From Clostridium sp. AM58-1XD (GTDB lineage: Bacteria > Bacillota > Clostridia > Lachnospirales > Lachnospiraceae), in contig NZ_QSDR01000052.1 in assembly GCF_003464085.1 (NCBI RefSeq), forward strand, positions 1 through 15,219: a DNA stretch of 15,219 nt. Direction: 5' to 3'. The notes under the pieces are model-generated. The model had not been told where the DNA came from and did not search any database. It was given only the letters and a program-made list of their open reading frames with translations. Position 1 is the stretch's first letter. The number at the start of each line of letters is the position of its first letter. The position numbers and the translations under genes are program-made. Shown piece by piece: positions 1-4,739 of the stretch.

Positions 1-375
1 GAGCCGCCGGAGCCACGGGAGCGACAGGAGCAGCCGGAGCGACAGGAGCAACAGGAGTAACAGGGGCCACAGGAGCGAGCAGGAGCAGCCGGAGCGACAG
101 GAGCAACAGGAGCAACCGGCCCAACCGGTCCGACAGGTGCTACTGGCCCGAGAGGCCGCGGTATCAGAATTGAAACGACAACAACTGTGGAACCGGGGGA
201 TCCTGCAACGGTAACGGATCTTGGGGATGATGAGATGGGAATCCTTCGTTTTTCAATCCCGAGAGGAGCGACGGGAGCAGCCGGAGCCACAGGAGCCACA
301 GGAGCGACAGGAGCCACGGGGGCCACAGGGGCTACGGGAGCAGCCGGGGCGGCGGAGCCACCGGACCGACCATAA
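1..375 (+). CDS. Collagen-like Gly-X-Y repeat protein, 3' end, reading frame disrupted
   Basis: This is the tail of a gene for a collagen-like protein, probably a surface or exosporium-type protein; its start lies before the window. It is built of Gly-Ala-Thr, Gly-Ala-Ala and Gly-Pro-Thr triplets, interrupted at about 160-265 by a non-collagen module ([20 protein letters not shown], then ILRFSIPRG) of a type common in Firmicutes collagen-like proteins. The Gly-X-Y frame is frame 3 from 3 to 77, then jumps to frame 1 at about 78-79, where GCGAGCAGGA replaces the expected GCGACAGGA (one extra base). Near 349-353 the triplet pattern moves again. The current frame ends [12 protein letters not shown] at TAA 373-375, while the other frame continues as GATGPT and ends at TAA 417-419. 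The breaks may be real or consensus errors in repetitive DNA. A terminator follows, so this is its own transcription unit and probably unrelated to conjugation. Confidence 0.7.
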
Positions 376-443
376 TAAGAAAACGGCTATATATCCATTT
401 ATCAGGAAAAATAAAATAAGAGCTTATCACTTTACCGGACAAG

Positions 444-476
444 CGCCGCCCAAGTAGAGACTACGGGCGGCGTTTT
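444..476 (+). terminator. Rho-independent terminator after the collagen-like gene
   Basis: CGCCGCCC (444-451) pairs with GGGCGGCG (465-472). Inside it, GTAG (454-457) pairs with CTAC (461-464) around an AGA loop, leaving an AA bulge, and TTTT follows directly. It separates the collagen-like gene from the conjugation region. Confidence 0.8.
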
Positions 477-507
477 CCGTTGTGAGGCGGAAAGGAGGAC
501 AATTCCC

Positions 508-549
508 ATGCTTCGGGCCAACATGGCCCGAGGCCGCTTGTGGGCCTGA
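508..549 (+). other. Candidate 13-codon leader ORF before the parB-like gene
   Basis: ATG at 508 follows a perfect AAAGGAGG (491-498) with 9-nt spacing and encodes MLRANMARGRLWA, stopping at TGA 547-549. Codons 2-8 lie in a copy of the palindromic hairpin, and the last two codons and the stop lie in the 5' arm of the next terminator, the arrangement seen in translation-controlled attenuators. The ribosome-binding stretch (GGCGGAAAGGAGGACA, then CCCATG) nearly matches that of the gene at 8571, so it could instead be the stump of a deleted ICE gene. Translation is not proven. Confidence 0.35.
510..534 (+). repeat. Palindromic hairpin repeat, copy 1
   Basis: Core TCGGGCCAACATGGCCCGA (513-531) with centre AACAT, shared only with copy 12. 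Flanks extend the stem to 11 pairs (G510-C534, C511-G533) with one T512.G532 wobble. It lies in the short leader ORF in a different phase (RANMAR) from the copies inside real genes. Confidence 0.85.
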
Positions 550-572
550 CTGAAAAAGTTAGGCCCTTTTTT
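542..572 (+). terminator. Rho-independent terminator or attenuator before the parB-like gene
   Basis: GGGCCTGAC (542-550) pairs with GTTAGGCCC (558-566), nine pairs with one G-T, around a TGAAAAA loop, followed by six T (567-572). It sits 28 nt before the parB-like start and overlaps the end of the short leader ORF, so transcription entering from upstream must read through it. It could be a constitutive stop or a regulated attenuator. Confidence 0.8.
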
Positions 573-599
573 CATGCCAAAATGAAGGAGGTTAATTGA

Positions 600-1988
600 A
601 TGGCTGATGATAAAAAAGATTTGAAGCAGGAGGAACCGACCAAGAGCGGCTCCGCCGCTCCCGAACAGAAGCCCCCCGGCAAGGACGCGCCGCCCACCAA
701 AGAAGCCGCAGGTTCACCCCCGGTAAAGGAGGCCCCGGCCCCCGAAAAGGACAGCGGCCCGAAACAGGAAAAGACGGACGCGGCAGGCCCCGCGGATAAA
801 AGCCGCCCCGGAAACGTCATTGATATTTCCGGCGCTATGATTGATAAAATCGTTGCGGAGAAAGAAAAGGCGGCAAAGGTGACGGAGGCTGGGAAGGGAC
901 AACCCGCCGAGCCTGAAAAAACGGAACAGAAGGATAAGAAAGAGCCGGAGAAGCAGGCGGGCCGCGCTCCGAAAGCGGTAAAAAAGGCCCCTGAAAAATC
1001 GGATAAGCCGCCCGCCGCCCAAAAGGCCGAGCCGAAAAAGGAGGCTCCGATCCCCGAGAAGCCGAAGGAGCCGGAAAAGCCCGCCGGGCCTGTGGCGGCT
1101 CCGCGTTCCGGGGAGCCGGAACAGATTGTCCACATCAACCTGTCCGAACTCCACGCCTTCAAAAATCACCCATTTCAGGTGCGTGATGATGAAGAAATGC
1201 GGGCGATGGTTGCCAGTGTCAAGGATAAGGGCGTAACACAGCCCGCCATTGTGCGGCCCCGTGAGGGCGGCGGCTATGAAATCGTGTCCGGCCACCGCCG
1301 CCAGAAGGCAAGCCAGCTTGCCGGATATTTGGATATGCCCTGTATCGTCCGCAACCTTACCGACGAACAGGCCATCACGCAGATGGTGGAGGACAATACC
1401 AACCAGCGTGAAAATATCCTTCCCAGTGAGCGGGCGAAGGCCCTGAAAATGCAGTTGGAGGCCATCAAACATCAGGGAGCGCGGGAGACTTCGGGCCAAA
1501 TTGACCCGAAGGAGGCCGGAAAACGCTCCAATGAGATTGTGGCCCTCCGCAACAAAATGACGGTGAAACAGGTTCAGCGGTATATTAAGCTCAACGACCT
1601 TGTGCCGGAACTCTCAAAGGTCATGGACGAGGGCCGGATAAAATTCACTCCCGCTGTGGAGCTTGCCTATATCGCACCGAAAAATCAGCAGTATATCGCC
1701 GTTGCCATTGACGCGCAGCAGTCGGCCCCGTCTCTCTCGCAGGCACAACGTATGCGGGAGCTCGACCAGAAAGGCGTGCTCAACGGTGATGTAATTGATG
1801 GAATTATGCTGGAAGAAAAGAAGGAGGTAGACAAAGTGATTATCAACGGTGCAGAGCTGGAAAAGTATTTCGGTAAGGAAAAGACCCCGCAGGAAATGAA
1901 GGAGCAGATCATCAAACTGCTGGACGATTGGAAGGGCAAGCAGAAGGAACACGCGAAACCCGAGAAAAAGGCGGAGAAGGAGAAATAA
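600..1988 (+). CDS. parB: ParB-like nuclease/partition domain DNA-binding protein (ICE type)
   Basis: This 462-residue protein should bind DNA for partition, maintenance or gene control of the element. Residues 1-170 are a low-complexity Lys/Glu/Pro/Ala tail. The ParB N-terminal domain starts near residue 174 (VHINLSELHAFKNHPFQVRD) and carries the signature GHRR at 231-234 and the DNTNQRENILPSERA helix region. A helix-turn-helix region follows (about 305-345, VKQVQRYIKLNDLVPEL), then an acidic and basic C-terminal tail. Between the ParB fold and the helix-turn-helix it contains TSGQIDPK (297-304), encoded by a palindromic repeat. The start has GAAGGAGG 8-15 nt upstream. It is longer than chromosomal ParB because of the N-terminal tail. 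No ParA gene lies immediately upstream; a collagen-like gene occupies that place. The family is clear, but the actual binding site and role are unknown. Confidence 0.85.
   Translation: MADDKKDLKQEEPTKSGSAAPEQKPPGKDAPPTKEAAGSPPVKEAPAPEKDSGPKQEKTDAAGPADKSRPGNVIDISGAMIDKIVAEKEKAAKVTEAGKGQPAEPEKTEQKDKKEPEKQAGRAPKAVKKAPEKSDKPPAAQKAEPKKEAPIPEKPKEPEKPAGPVAAPRSGEPEQIVHINLSELHAFKNHPFQVRDDEEMRAMVASVKDKGVTQPAIVRPREGGGYEIVSGHRRQKASQLAGYLDMPCIVRNLTDEQAITQMVEDNTNQRENILPSERAKALKMQLEAIKHQGARETSGQIDPKEAGKRSNEIVALRNKMTVKQVQRYIKLNDLVPELSKVMDEGRIKFTPAVELAYIAPKNQQYIAVAIDAQQSAPSLSQAQRMRELDQKGVLNGDVIDGIMLEEKKEVDKVIINGAELEKYFGKEKTPQEMKEQIIKLLDDWKGKQKEHAKPEKKAEKEK
1489..1511 (+). repeat. Palindromic hairpin repeat, copy 2 (inside the parB-like gene)
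   Basis: Core TCGGGCCAAATTGACCCGA (1491-1509). One arm pair is broken (C against A at core position 14), and the flanks add T-A and C-G pairs. It is read as SGQIDPK in the linker between the ParB domain and the helix-turn-helix. Confidence 0.75.
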
Positions 1989-1995
1989 GACAGGG

Positions 1996-2018
1996 CTTCG
2001 GGCCAAGTTGTCCCGAGG
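1996..2018 (+). repeat. Palindromic hairpin repeat, copy 3
   Basis: Core TCGGGCCAAGTTGTCCCGA (1998-2016), starting 9 nt after the parB-like stop. One mismatch at core position 14 (C against T), with a T1997.G2017 wobble and C1996-G2018 outside. It opens the long structured gap before 2297. Confidence 0.8.
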
Positions 2019-2031
2019 TTCCTGCCTAAAT

Positions 2032-2049
2032 GCGGGGCTTAAGCCCCGC
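2032..2049. repeat. Perfect 18-bp palindrome
   Basis: GCGGGGCTTAAGCCCCGC is perfectly self-complementary and unrelated to the 14-copy family. It stands between hairpin copy 3 and the large inverted repeat, and could be a protein-binding dyad or one more stem of a structured region. No T-tract follows, so it is not a standard terminator. Confidence 0.7.
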
Positions 2050-2058
2050 GCCCCGAAG

Positions 2059-2223
2059 CTCAAAGGATATAATATATTCCCCGTCGCCGTGGTCTGTATA
2101 GCGCAACCGGGGAAGGCAGTCAAGGGTGGCGCTTGCGCCACCGCCTGCGGCGGCGAAGCCCTTGACAGCCTTTCCCGGTTGTGCTTGTAGTAGTCAAGCG
2201 ACGGGGATATATATTCCTTTGAG
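2059..2223 (+). ncRNA. Candidate structured RNA or origin-like multi-branched inverted repeat
   Basis: About 165 nt fold as nested arms. The outer stem is CTCAAAGGA (2059-2067) with TCCTTTGAG (2215-2223), an A/T-rich part, then CCCCGTCGC (2079-2087) with GCGACGGGG (2198-2206). After an internal loop (2088-2100 and 2185-2197), 2101-2126 pairs with 2159-2184 over 26 positions: 23 standard pairs, two G.T pairs (2103 with 2182, 2112 with 2173) and one A/A mismatch. At the tip stand two hairpins, GGTGGCG-CTTG-CGCCACC (2125-2142) and CCGCC-TGC-GGCGG (2141-2153), which compete for a few bases. The G.T pairs suit a + strand RNA. I recognise no known RNA family. A transfer origin, single-strand origin or mobile remnant is also possible. 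Confidence 0.5.
2162..2191 (+). promoter_or_regulatory. Possible sigma-A promoter for the DUF7768-like/ardA unit
   Basis: A perfect -35 TTGACA (2162-2167) is followed after 18 nt by TGTAGT (2186-2191), four of six -10 positions. It sits in the right arm of the large inverted repeat, 105 nt before the next start. The -10 is weak and TTGACA is also part of the stem, so this is tentative. Confidence 0.25.
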
Positions 2224-2251
2224 CCGTTCCCCTTCCCACGGGAAGGGGCGG
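2224..2251 (+). repeat. Hairpin next to the large inverted repeat
   Basis: CCCCTTCC (2229-2236) pairs with GGAAGGGG (2241-2248) around CACG. CCG (2224-2226) with CGG (2249-2251) extends it past a TT bulge. It abuts the outer stem of the large repeat and has no T-tract. It may be part of the same structured element or may shape the leader of the gene at 2297. Confidence 0.55.
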
Positions 2252-2296
2252 AGGGGATGGGCTATCTATTAAGCGCAAACAGGAAGGAGAAACCCC

Positions 2297-2653
2297 ATGA
2301 AACGACCTTTAGCATACATCACCGCCGCGTGGACAGGCGAACACAAGGCCGACACGGAACAGGCGGCGCAGTATTGTAGGGCGGTCTATGAGGCCGGATT
2401 TTCCCCGGTCTGCCCTCTGCTCTACCTGCATTTGTTCCTGAATGACGATATTCCCGAGGAACACAAAAGCGGGATTGACATGTCCCGCGATATGCTCCGC
2501 CGGGCTCATGTTCTGGTGGTGTGCGGCAACGGTATGACAGAAGATGTGAAGAACGATATTGCCGTTGCCGGGCGGCTCAACATCACAGCAACCACCCTGG
2601 ACGGCATACTGACCGTGAAAGGCAAGGGCCGGGAGGCTCGGTGCGATGATTAG
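2297..2653 (+). CDS. DUF7768/DUF4406-like nucleotide-fold protein
   Basis: A 118-residue protein of unknown function common in this ICE family. It opens with a beta strand (RPLAYITAAWTG) and has a Rossmann-like alternation, a GIDMSRDMLRRAHVLVVCGN segment and a following VKNDIAVAGRLNI helix. This resembles DUF4406 and nucleoside 2-deoxyribosyltransferase-like folds, in which a conserved Asp/Ser region binds a nucleotide. Whether it is an enzyme cannot be told here. AAGGAG (2283-2288) lies 8 nt before the ATG. Its last codons overlap ardA by 8 nt, so the two genes are likely translated together. It is the first gene after the structured gap and may mark the start of a new transcript. Confidence 0.7.
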   Translation: MKRPLAYITAAWTGEHKADTEQAAQYCRAVYEAGFSPVCPLLYLHLFLNDDIPEEHKSGIDMSRDMLRRAHVLVVCGNGMTEDVKNDIAVAGRLNITATTLDGILTVKGKGREARCDD

Positions 2654-3344
2654 CGCCTATATTGGCAATCTCGGCAAATATAATGAGGGGATTCTCGCGG
2701 TGGAACCGTTGAGATTTCCCGCCTCAACAGAGGAAGTACAGGCCGTACTTTCCAAGATTGGCGTGGACGGTATACGGTATGAGGAAATCTTTATTGCCGA
2801 TTATGAAACTAATGTTGCCGGGCTGCGGAACCATTTGGGAGAAGGCGAAAGTATTGACGAACTGAATTATCTTGCCTCCCTACTGGACGGACTGAACAAC
2901 GGCCAGAAGGCAAAATATGAAGCCGCCCTCTCGCTCGGAGAATATACCGGGAGCGTTAAGGATTTAATCAACCTGACCCAAAACCTTGACTGCTACGAAT
3001 TTTACCCAGAGGTACAGAATGAGGAAGAATTGGGGCGGTATCTCATTGACGAGTGCGGAGCCCTTGACGTGCCAGAACATATCAAAGACTATTTTGACTA
3101 TGAGGCATACGGAAGGGATATGTTCTTAAATACGACAAGCGATTTTGCGGGGGGCGGCTATATCGAGAACAACGGGAGTCCCTTCATGGAACACTATGAC
3201 GGGAAGGTTCCAGAGGAATACCAGATATTTTCCTATCCCGATGAACCCCGACGCTCCATTCTCGAAGCATTGAAACAATTCCGGGAGGCCCCGCCCCCGG
3301 AACATGGCAAAACAGCAAAGGCCGCGATCCATGAGGAACGGTAG
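2646..3344 (+). CDS. ardA: Antirestriction protein ArdA
   Basis: ArdA proteins mimic B-form DNA and occupy type I restriction-modification enzymes, protecting incoming DNA just after transfer. This 232-residue protein starts MISAYIGNLGKYNEG, with the typical ArdA opening (a short strand, then a GLN/GKYNEG motif), and has the expected excess of Asp and Glu (YEEIFIADYE, EGESIDELNYLASLLDG, YFDYEAYGRDM). It is longer than the roughly 166-residue ArdA of Tn916; the surplus includes a basic tail (PPPEHGKTAKAAIHEER) that does not look like a DNA mimic. GGGAGG (2630-2635) precedes the ATG, which overlaps the upstream gene by 8 nt. The stop codon touches hairpin copy 4. The C-terminal AAIHEER resembles the ends of three other proteins in the window. 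Confidence 0.9.
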   Translation: MISAYIGNLGKYNEGILAVEPLRFPASTEEVQAVLSKIGVDGIRYEEIFIADYETNVAGLRNHLGEGESIDELNYLASLLDGLNNGQKAKYEAALSLGEYTGSVKDLINLTQNLDCYEFYPEVQNEEELGRYLIDECGALDVPEHIKDYFDYEAYGRDMFLNTTSDFAGGGYIENNGSPFMEHYDGKVPEEYQIFSYPDEPRRSILEALKQFREAPPPEHGKTAKAAIHEER

Positions 3345-3369
3345 ACCTCGGGCCAACTTGACCCGAGGT
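3345..3369 (+). repeat. Palindromic hairpin repeat, copy 4
   Basis: Core TCGGGCCAACTTGACCCGA (3348-3366), starting directly after the ardA stop. Flanks ACC/GGT extend the stem. The pair next to the core is C-G, with one C/A mismatch inside the arm at core position 14. Six T follow. Confidence 0.85.
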
Positions 3370-3374
3370 TTTTT
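3345..3374 (+). terminator. Possible terminator or attenuator formed by hairpin copy 4
   Basis: The hairpin ACCTCGGG/CCCGAGGT runs straight into TTTTTT (3369-3374). It is the only copy of the family with a terminator-like T-tract, so some transcripts may stop after ardA. The arm mismatch and the next gene's ribosome binding site 14 nt beyond the T-tract suggest partial rather than full termination. Confidence 0.45.
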
Positions 3375-3402
3375 GCTGGCCGGACGAAAGGAGGTGTGAA
3401 TA

Positions 3403-3930
3403 TTGCCAAAGAAGAAAGCGCCCGCCGTGGAAACGCCGATAGCTGAAAATGAGTATGTAAAAGAACTGCTGGCTCTGCTGAAAGAAAACCAATCCCCGGC
3501 AGGAAAAGAACTGTTAGAGGCTATCGGGCATGTTTCCGAAATGGAAAAACAGCTTGCCAGTGCGGTTGACGAGCTGAAAGCTATGCGGCAGGATTTGGAG
3601 AAAATGAAGAACCCCCCGTTAAAATCAGCCCTGCAAAAATCAATCGTTGTCCTGCAAGACCGTATTCTTGCCCTGCGTGACAGTCTCGCGGAGCTAAAAG
3701 CCGGTATCATTGAGGGCTGTAAAAATACGTTGGCCGCTGTGAAGGAACGTGGAATTTCCGCGCTGGATCACGCTGCCCGGTTCTTCCATATTAAGCCGGG
3801 GCTGACAGCCCTGCGGAACAACATCAACGAAGGCATACAGGCGGACGAGAAGGCCATTTCCAGAATAGAGGCCGTAAGCGCCGAGTACCACGAAGCCGGG
3901 CGGCACTTGAAAAACATAGGCCAGGCCTGA
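3403..3930 (+). CDS. DUF6674 family protein, N-terminal part of a split gene
   Basis: A 175-residue protein of unknown function found in Tn1549-type elements. It starts at TTG 3403, 8 nt after AAAGGAGG. Residues 15-75 are helical (NEYVKELLALLKENQSPAGK, then MEKQLASAVDELKAMRQDLE), and residues 85-170 form long helices (LRDSLAELKAGIIEGCKNTL, ARFFHIKPGLTALRNNINEG), suggesting a coiled-coil, mostly alpha protein. As I recall the family, the sequence goes on without a break after GRHLKNIGQA into the GKEAVQEAK segment that here begins the next ORF. The TGA at 3928-3930 therefore seems to interrupt one gene: one missing base, or a true stop with re-initiation at the overlapping ATG (TGATG). Confidence 0.7.
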   Translation: MPKKKAPAVETPIAENEYVKELLALLKENQSPAGKELLEAIGHVSEMEKQLASAVDELKAMRQDLEKMKNPPLKSALQKSIVVLQDRILALRDSLAELKAGIIEGCKNTLAAVKERGISALDHAARFFHIKPGLTALRNNINEGIQADEKAISRIEAVSAEYHEAGRHLKNIGQA

Positions 3931-4184
3931 TGGGTAAGGAGGCCGTACAGGAGGCGAAGGCCCCCGGCAAGCTGGCAAAGACGGTACAGGCCCCCTACCG
4001 GGCGGAACGGGCCTGTTTCCTTGCGGCCCGGAACAGTCTGGATAAGGCGGTTGCCAGTCTTGAACGGCTGGAACGTACCGCCGAAAGACAGCCTTCTATC
4101 TTAAAAACCATGCAAGAGCACAAGAAAACGAGCCCGCCGAAGAAGGAAAAGACAGCTCCGGCGGCGGTACATGACGAGCGGTAG
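3930..4184 (+). CDS. DUF6674 family protein, C-terminal part (re-initiated or frame-shifted)
   Basis: These 84 residues (MGKEAVQEAKAPGKLAKTVQ and on) look like the natural C-terminal half of the preceding protein: GKEAVQEAK, then an AERACFLAARN helix, RLERTAERQPSILKTMQEHK, and a Lys/Pro tail ending AAVHDER. The ATG shares one base with the upstream stop (TGATG), and only a weak purine run precedes it, so translation would rely on coupling. In frame terms a -1 slip at 3928 would join the two parts. The stop is followed immediately by hairpin copy 5. Confidence 0.6.
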   Translation: MGKEAVQEAKAPGKLAKTVQAPYRAERACFLAARNSLDKAVASLERLERTAERQPSILKTMQEHKKTSPPKKEKTAPAAVHDER

Positions 4185-4209
4185 ACCTCGGGCCAAGTTG
4201 GCCCGAGGT
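4185..4209 (+). repeat. Palindromic hairpin repeat, copy 5
   Basis: Perfect 25-nt dyad ACC-TCGGGCCAAGTTGGCCCGA-GGT (core 4188-4206), starting directly after a stop codon. The flanking pair is C-G. The sequence GCGGTAGACC before it is nearly shared with copy 4 (ACGGTAGACC). Confidence 0.9.
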
Positions 4210-4230
4210 TTCCCATATCCCCGGGGGCCT

Positions 4231-4244
4231 CCGGTTTTAACCGG
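4231..4244 (+). repeat. Small hairpin before pcfB
   Basis: CCGGTT (4231-4236) and AACCGG (4239-4244) surround TT. It lies 17 nt before the pcfB ribosome binding site (AAGGAGG 4260-4266) in the 87-nt gap. No T-tract follows. It could tune translation or be incidental. Confidence 0.35.
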
Positions 4245-4271
4245 CGGCTCCCGGACGGGAAGGAGGTATCA

Positions 4272-4739
4272 ATGGAAGAAGAAGTATCAAGAAAGACTGT
4301 GGCTATATCCGTACAGGCGGCAAAGCTGACGGGCCGGGTGCTGTTCATGGCGTGCCAGAAGTTTCTGGCCGGAGTGCAGAAACACAACCGGGACGCACTC
4401 ACGCCCCACGGGCGGCAGACCGTGAAACAGCTCATGGGCCACACCGGACAGTCCAACAGTATCCAGCTAAAGGGAGACGCCCGCCTGTTTGACCGGGTGG
4501 CCCGGAAATTCAATGTAGACTATGCGTTCCACAAGGTAGGCCCAAAGGACTATCTCCTGTTTTTCAAGGCGGGACAGGCCGACGCCATCACGGCGGCATT
4601 TTCCGAGTATACCAAGCGGGTGATGGCCCGCCAGAACGACAAGCCCTCTATCCGGCGCGGGCTCCGGCAGGCTATGGGCCGCGTCAAGCCCCGGCAGAAG
4701 GAACGGGAAAAGACCAGAGAGGCGGTGCAGGAACGGTGA
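4272..4739 (+). CDS. pcfB: PcfB family (DUF3801) conjugation protein
   Basis: PcfB-family proteins work at the start of conjugative DNA transfer with the coupling protein; the prototype is PcfB of enterococcal plasmid pCF10. This one has 155 residues. The DUF3801 core runs from about residue 10 to 120: an N-terminal helix (TVAISVQAAKLTGRVLFMAC), a QTVKQLMGHTGQSNSI segment, a strand pair around YAFHKVGPKDYLLFFKAG and the DAITAAFSEYTKRVM helix, then a basic tail (RRGLRQAMGRVKPRQKEREK). AAGGAGGT (4260-4267) precedes the ATG. The stop overlaps the GTG start of virD4 by 4 nt, which couples the two and fits a partnership with the coupling ATPase. The protein ends AVQER, like several neighbours. Confidence 0.88.
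   Translation: MEEEVSRKTVAISVQAAKLTGRVLFMACQKFLAGVQKHNRDALTPHGRQTVKQLMGHTGQSNSIQLKGDARLFDRVARKFNVDYAFHKVGPKDYLLFFKAGQADAITAAFSEYTKRVMARQNDKPSIRRGLRQAMGRVKPRQKEREKTREAVQER

Noticed and set aside
221..457. A second open frame overlapping the collagen-like gene.
   Set aside because: It is the same GC-rich triplet repeat read out of phase (Gln/Glu/Pro-rich), ending in the terminator region.
572..1499. Long antisense open frames over the parB-like gene (and similar ones opposite other genes).
   Set aside because: They have low-complexity or Cys/Phe-rich translations, no ribosome binding sites, and mirror a GC-rich, Lys/Pro/Glu-coded real gene.
2065..2080. TATAAT at 2068-2073 as a promoter -10.
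   Set aside because: No -35-like hexamer lies 16-18 nt upstream (the DNA there is GC-rich), and the bases belong to the outer stem of the inverted repeat.
2008..2190. Open frame in the gap after the parB-like gene.
   Set aside because: It runs through the nested inverted repeat, has no ribosome binding site and no recognisable protein pattern; the pairing explains the sequence better.
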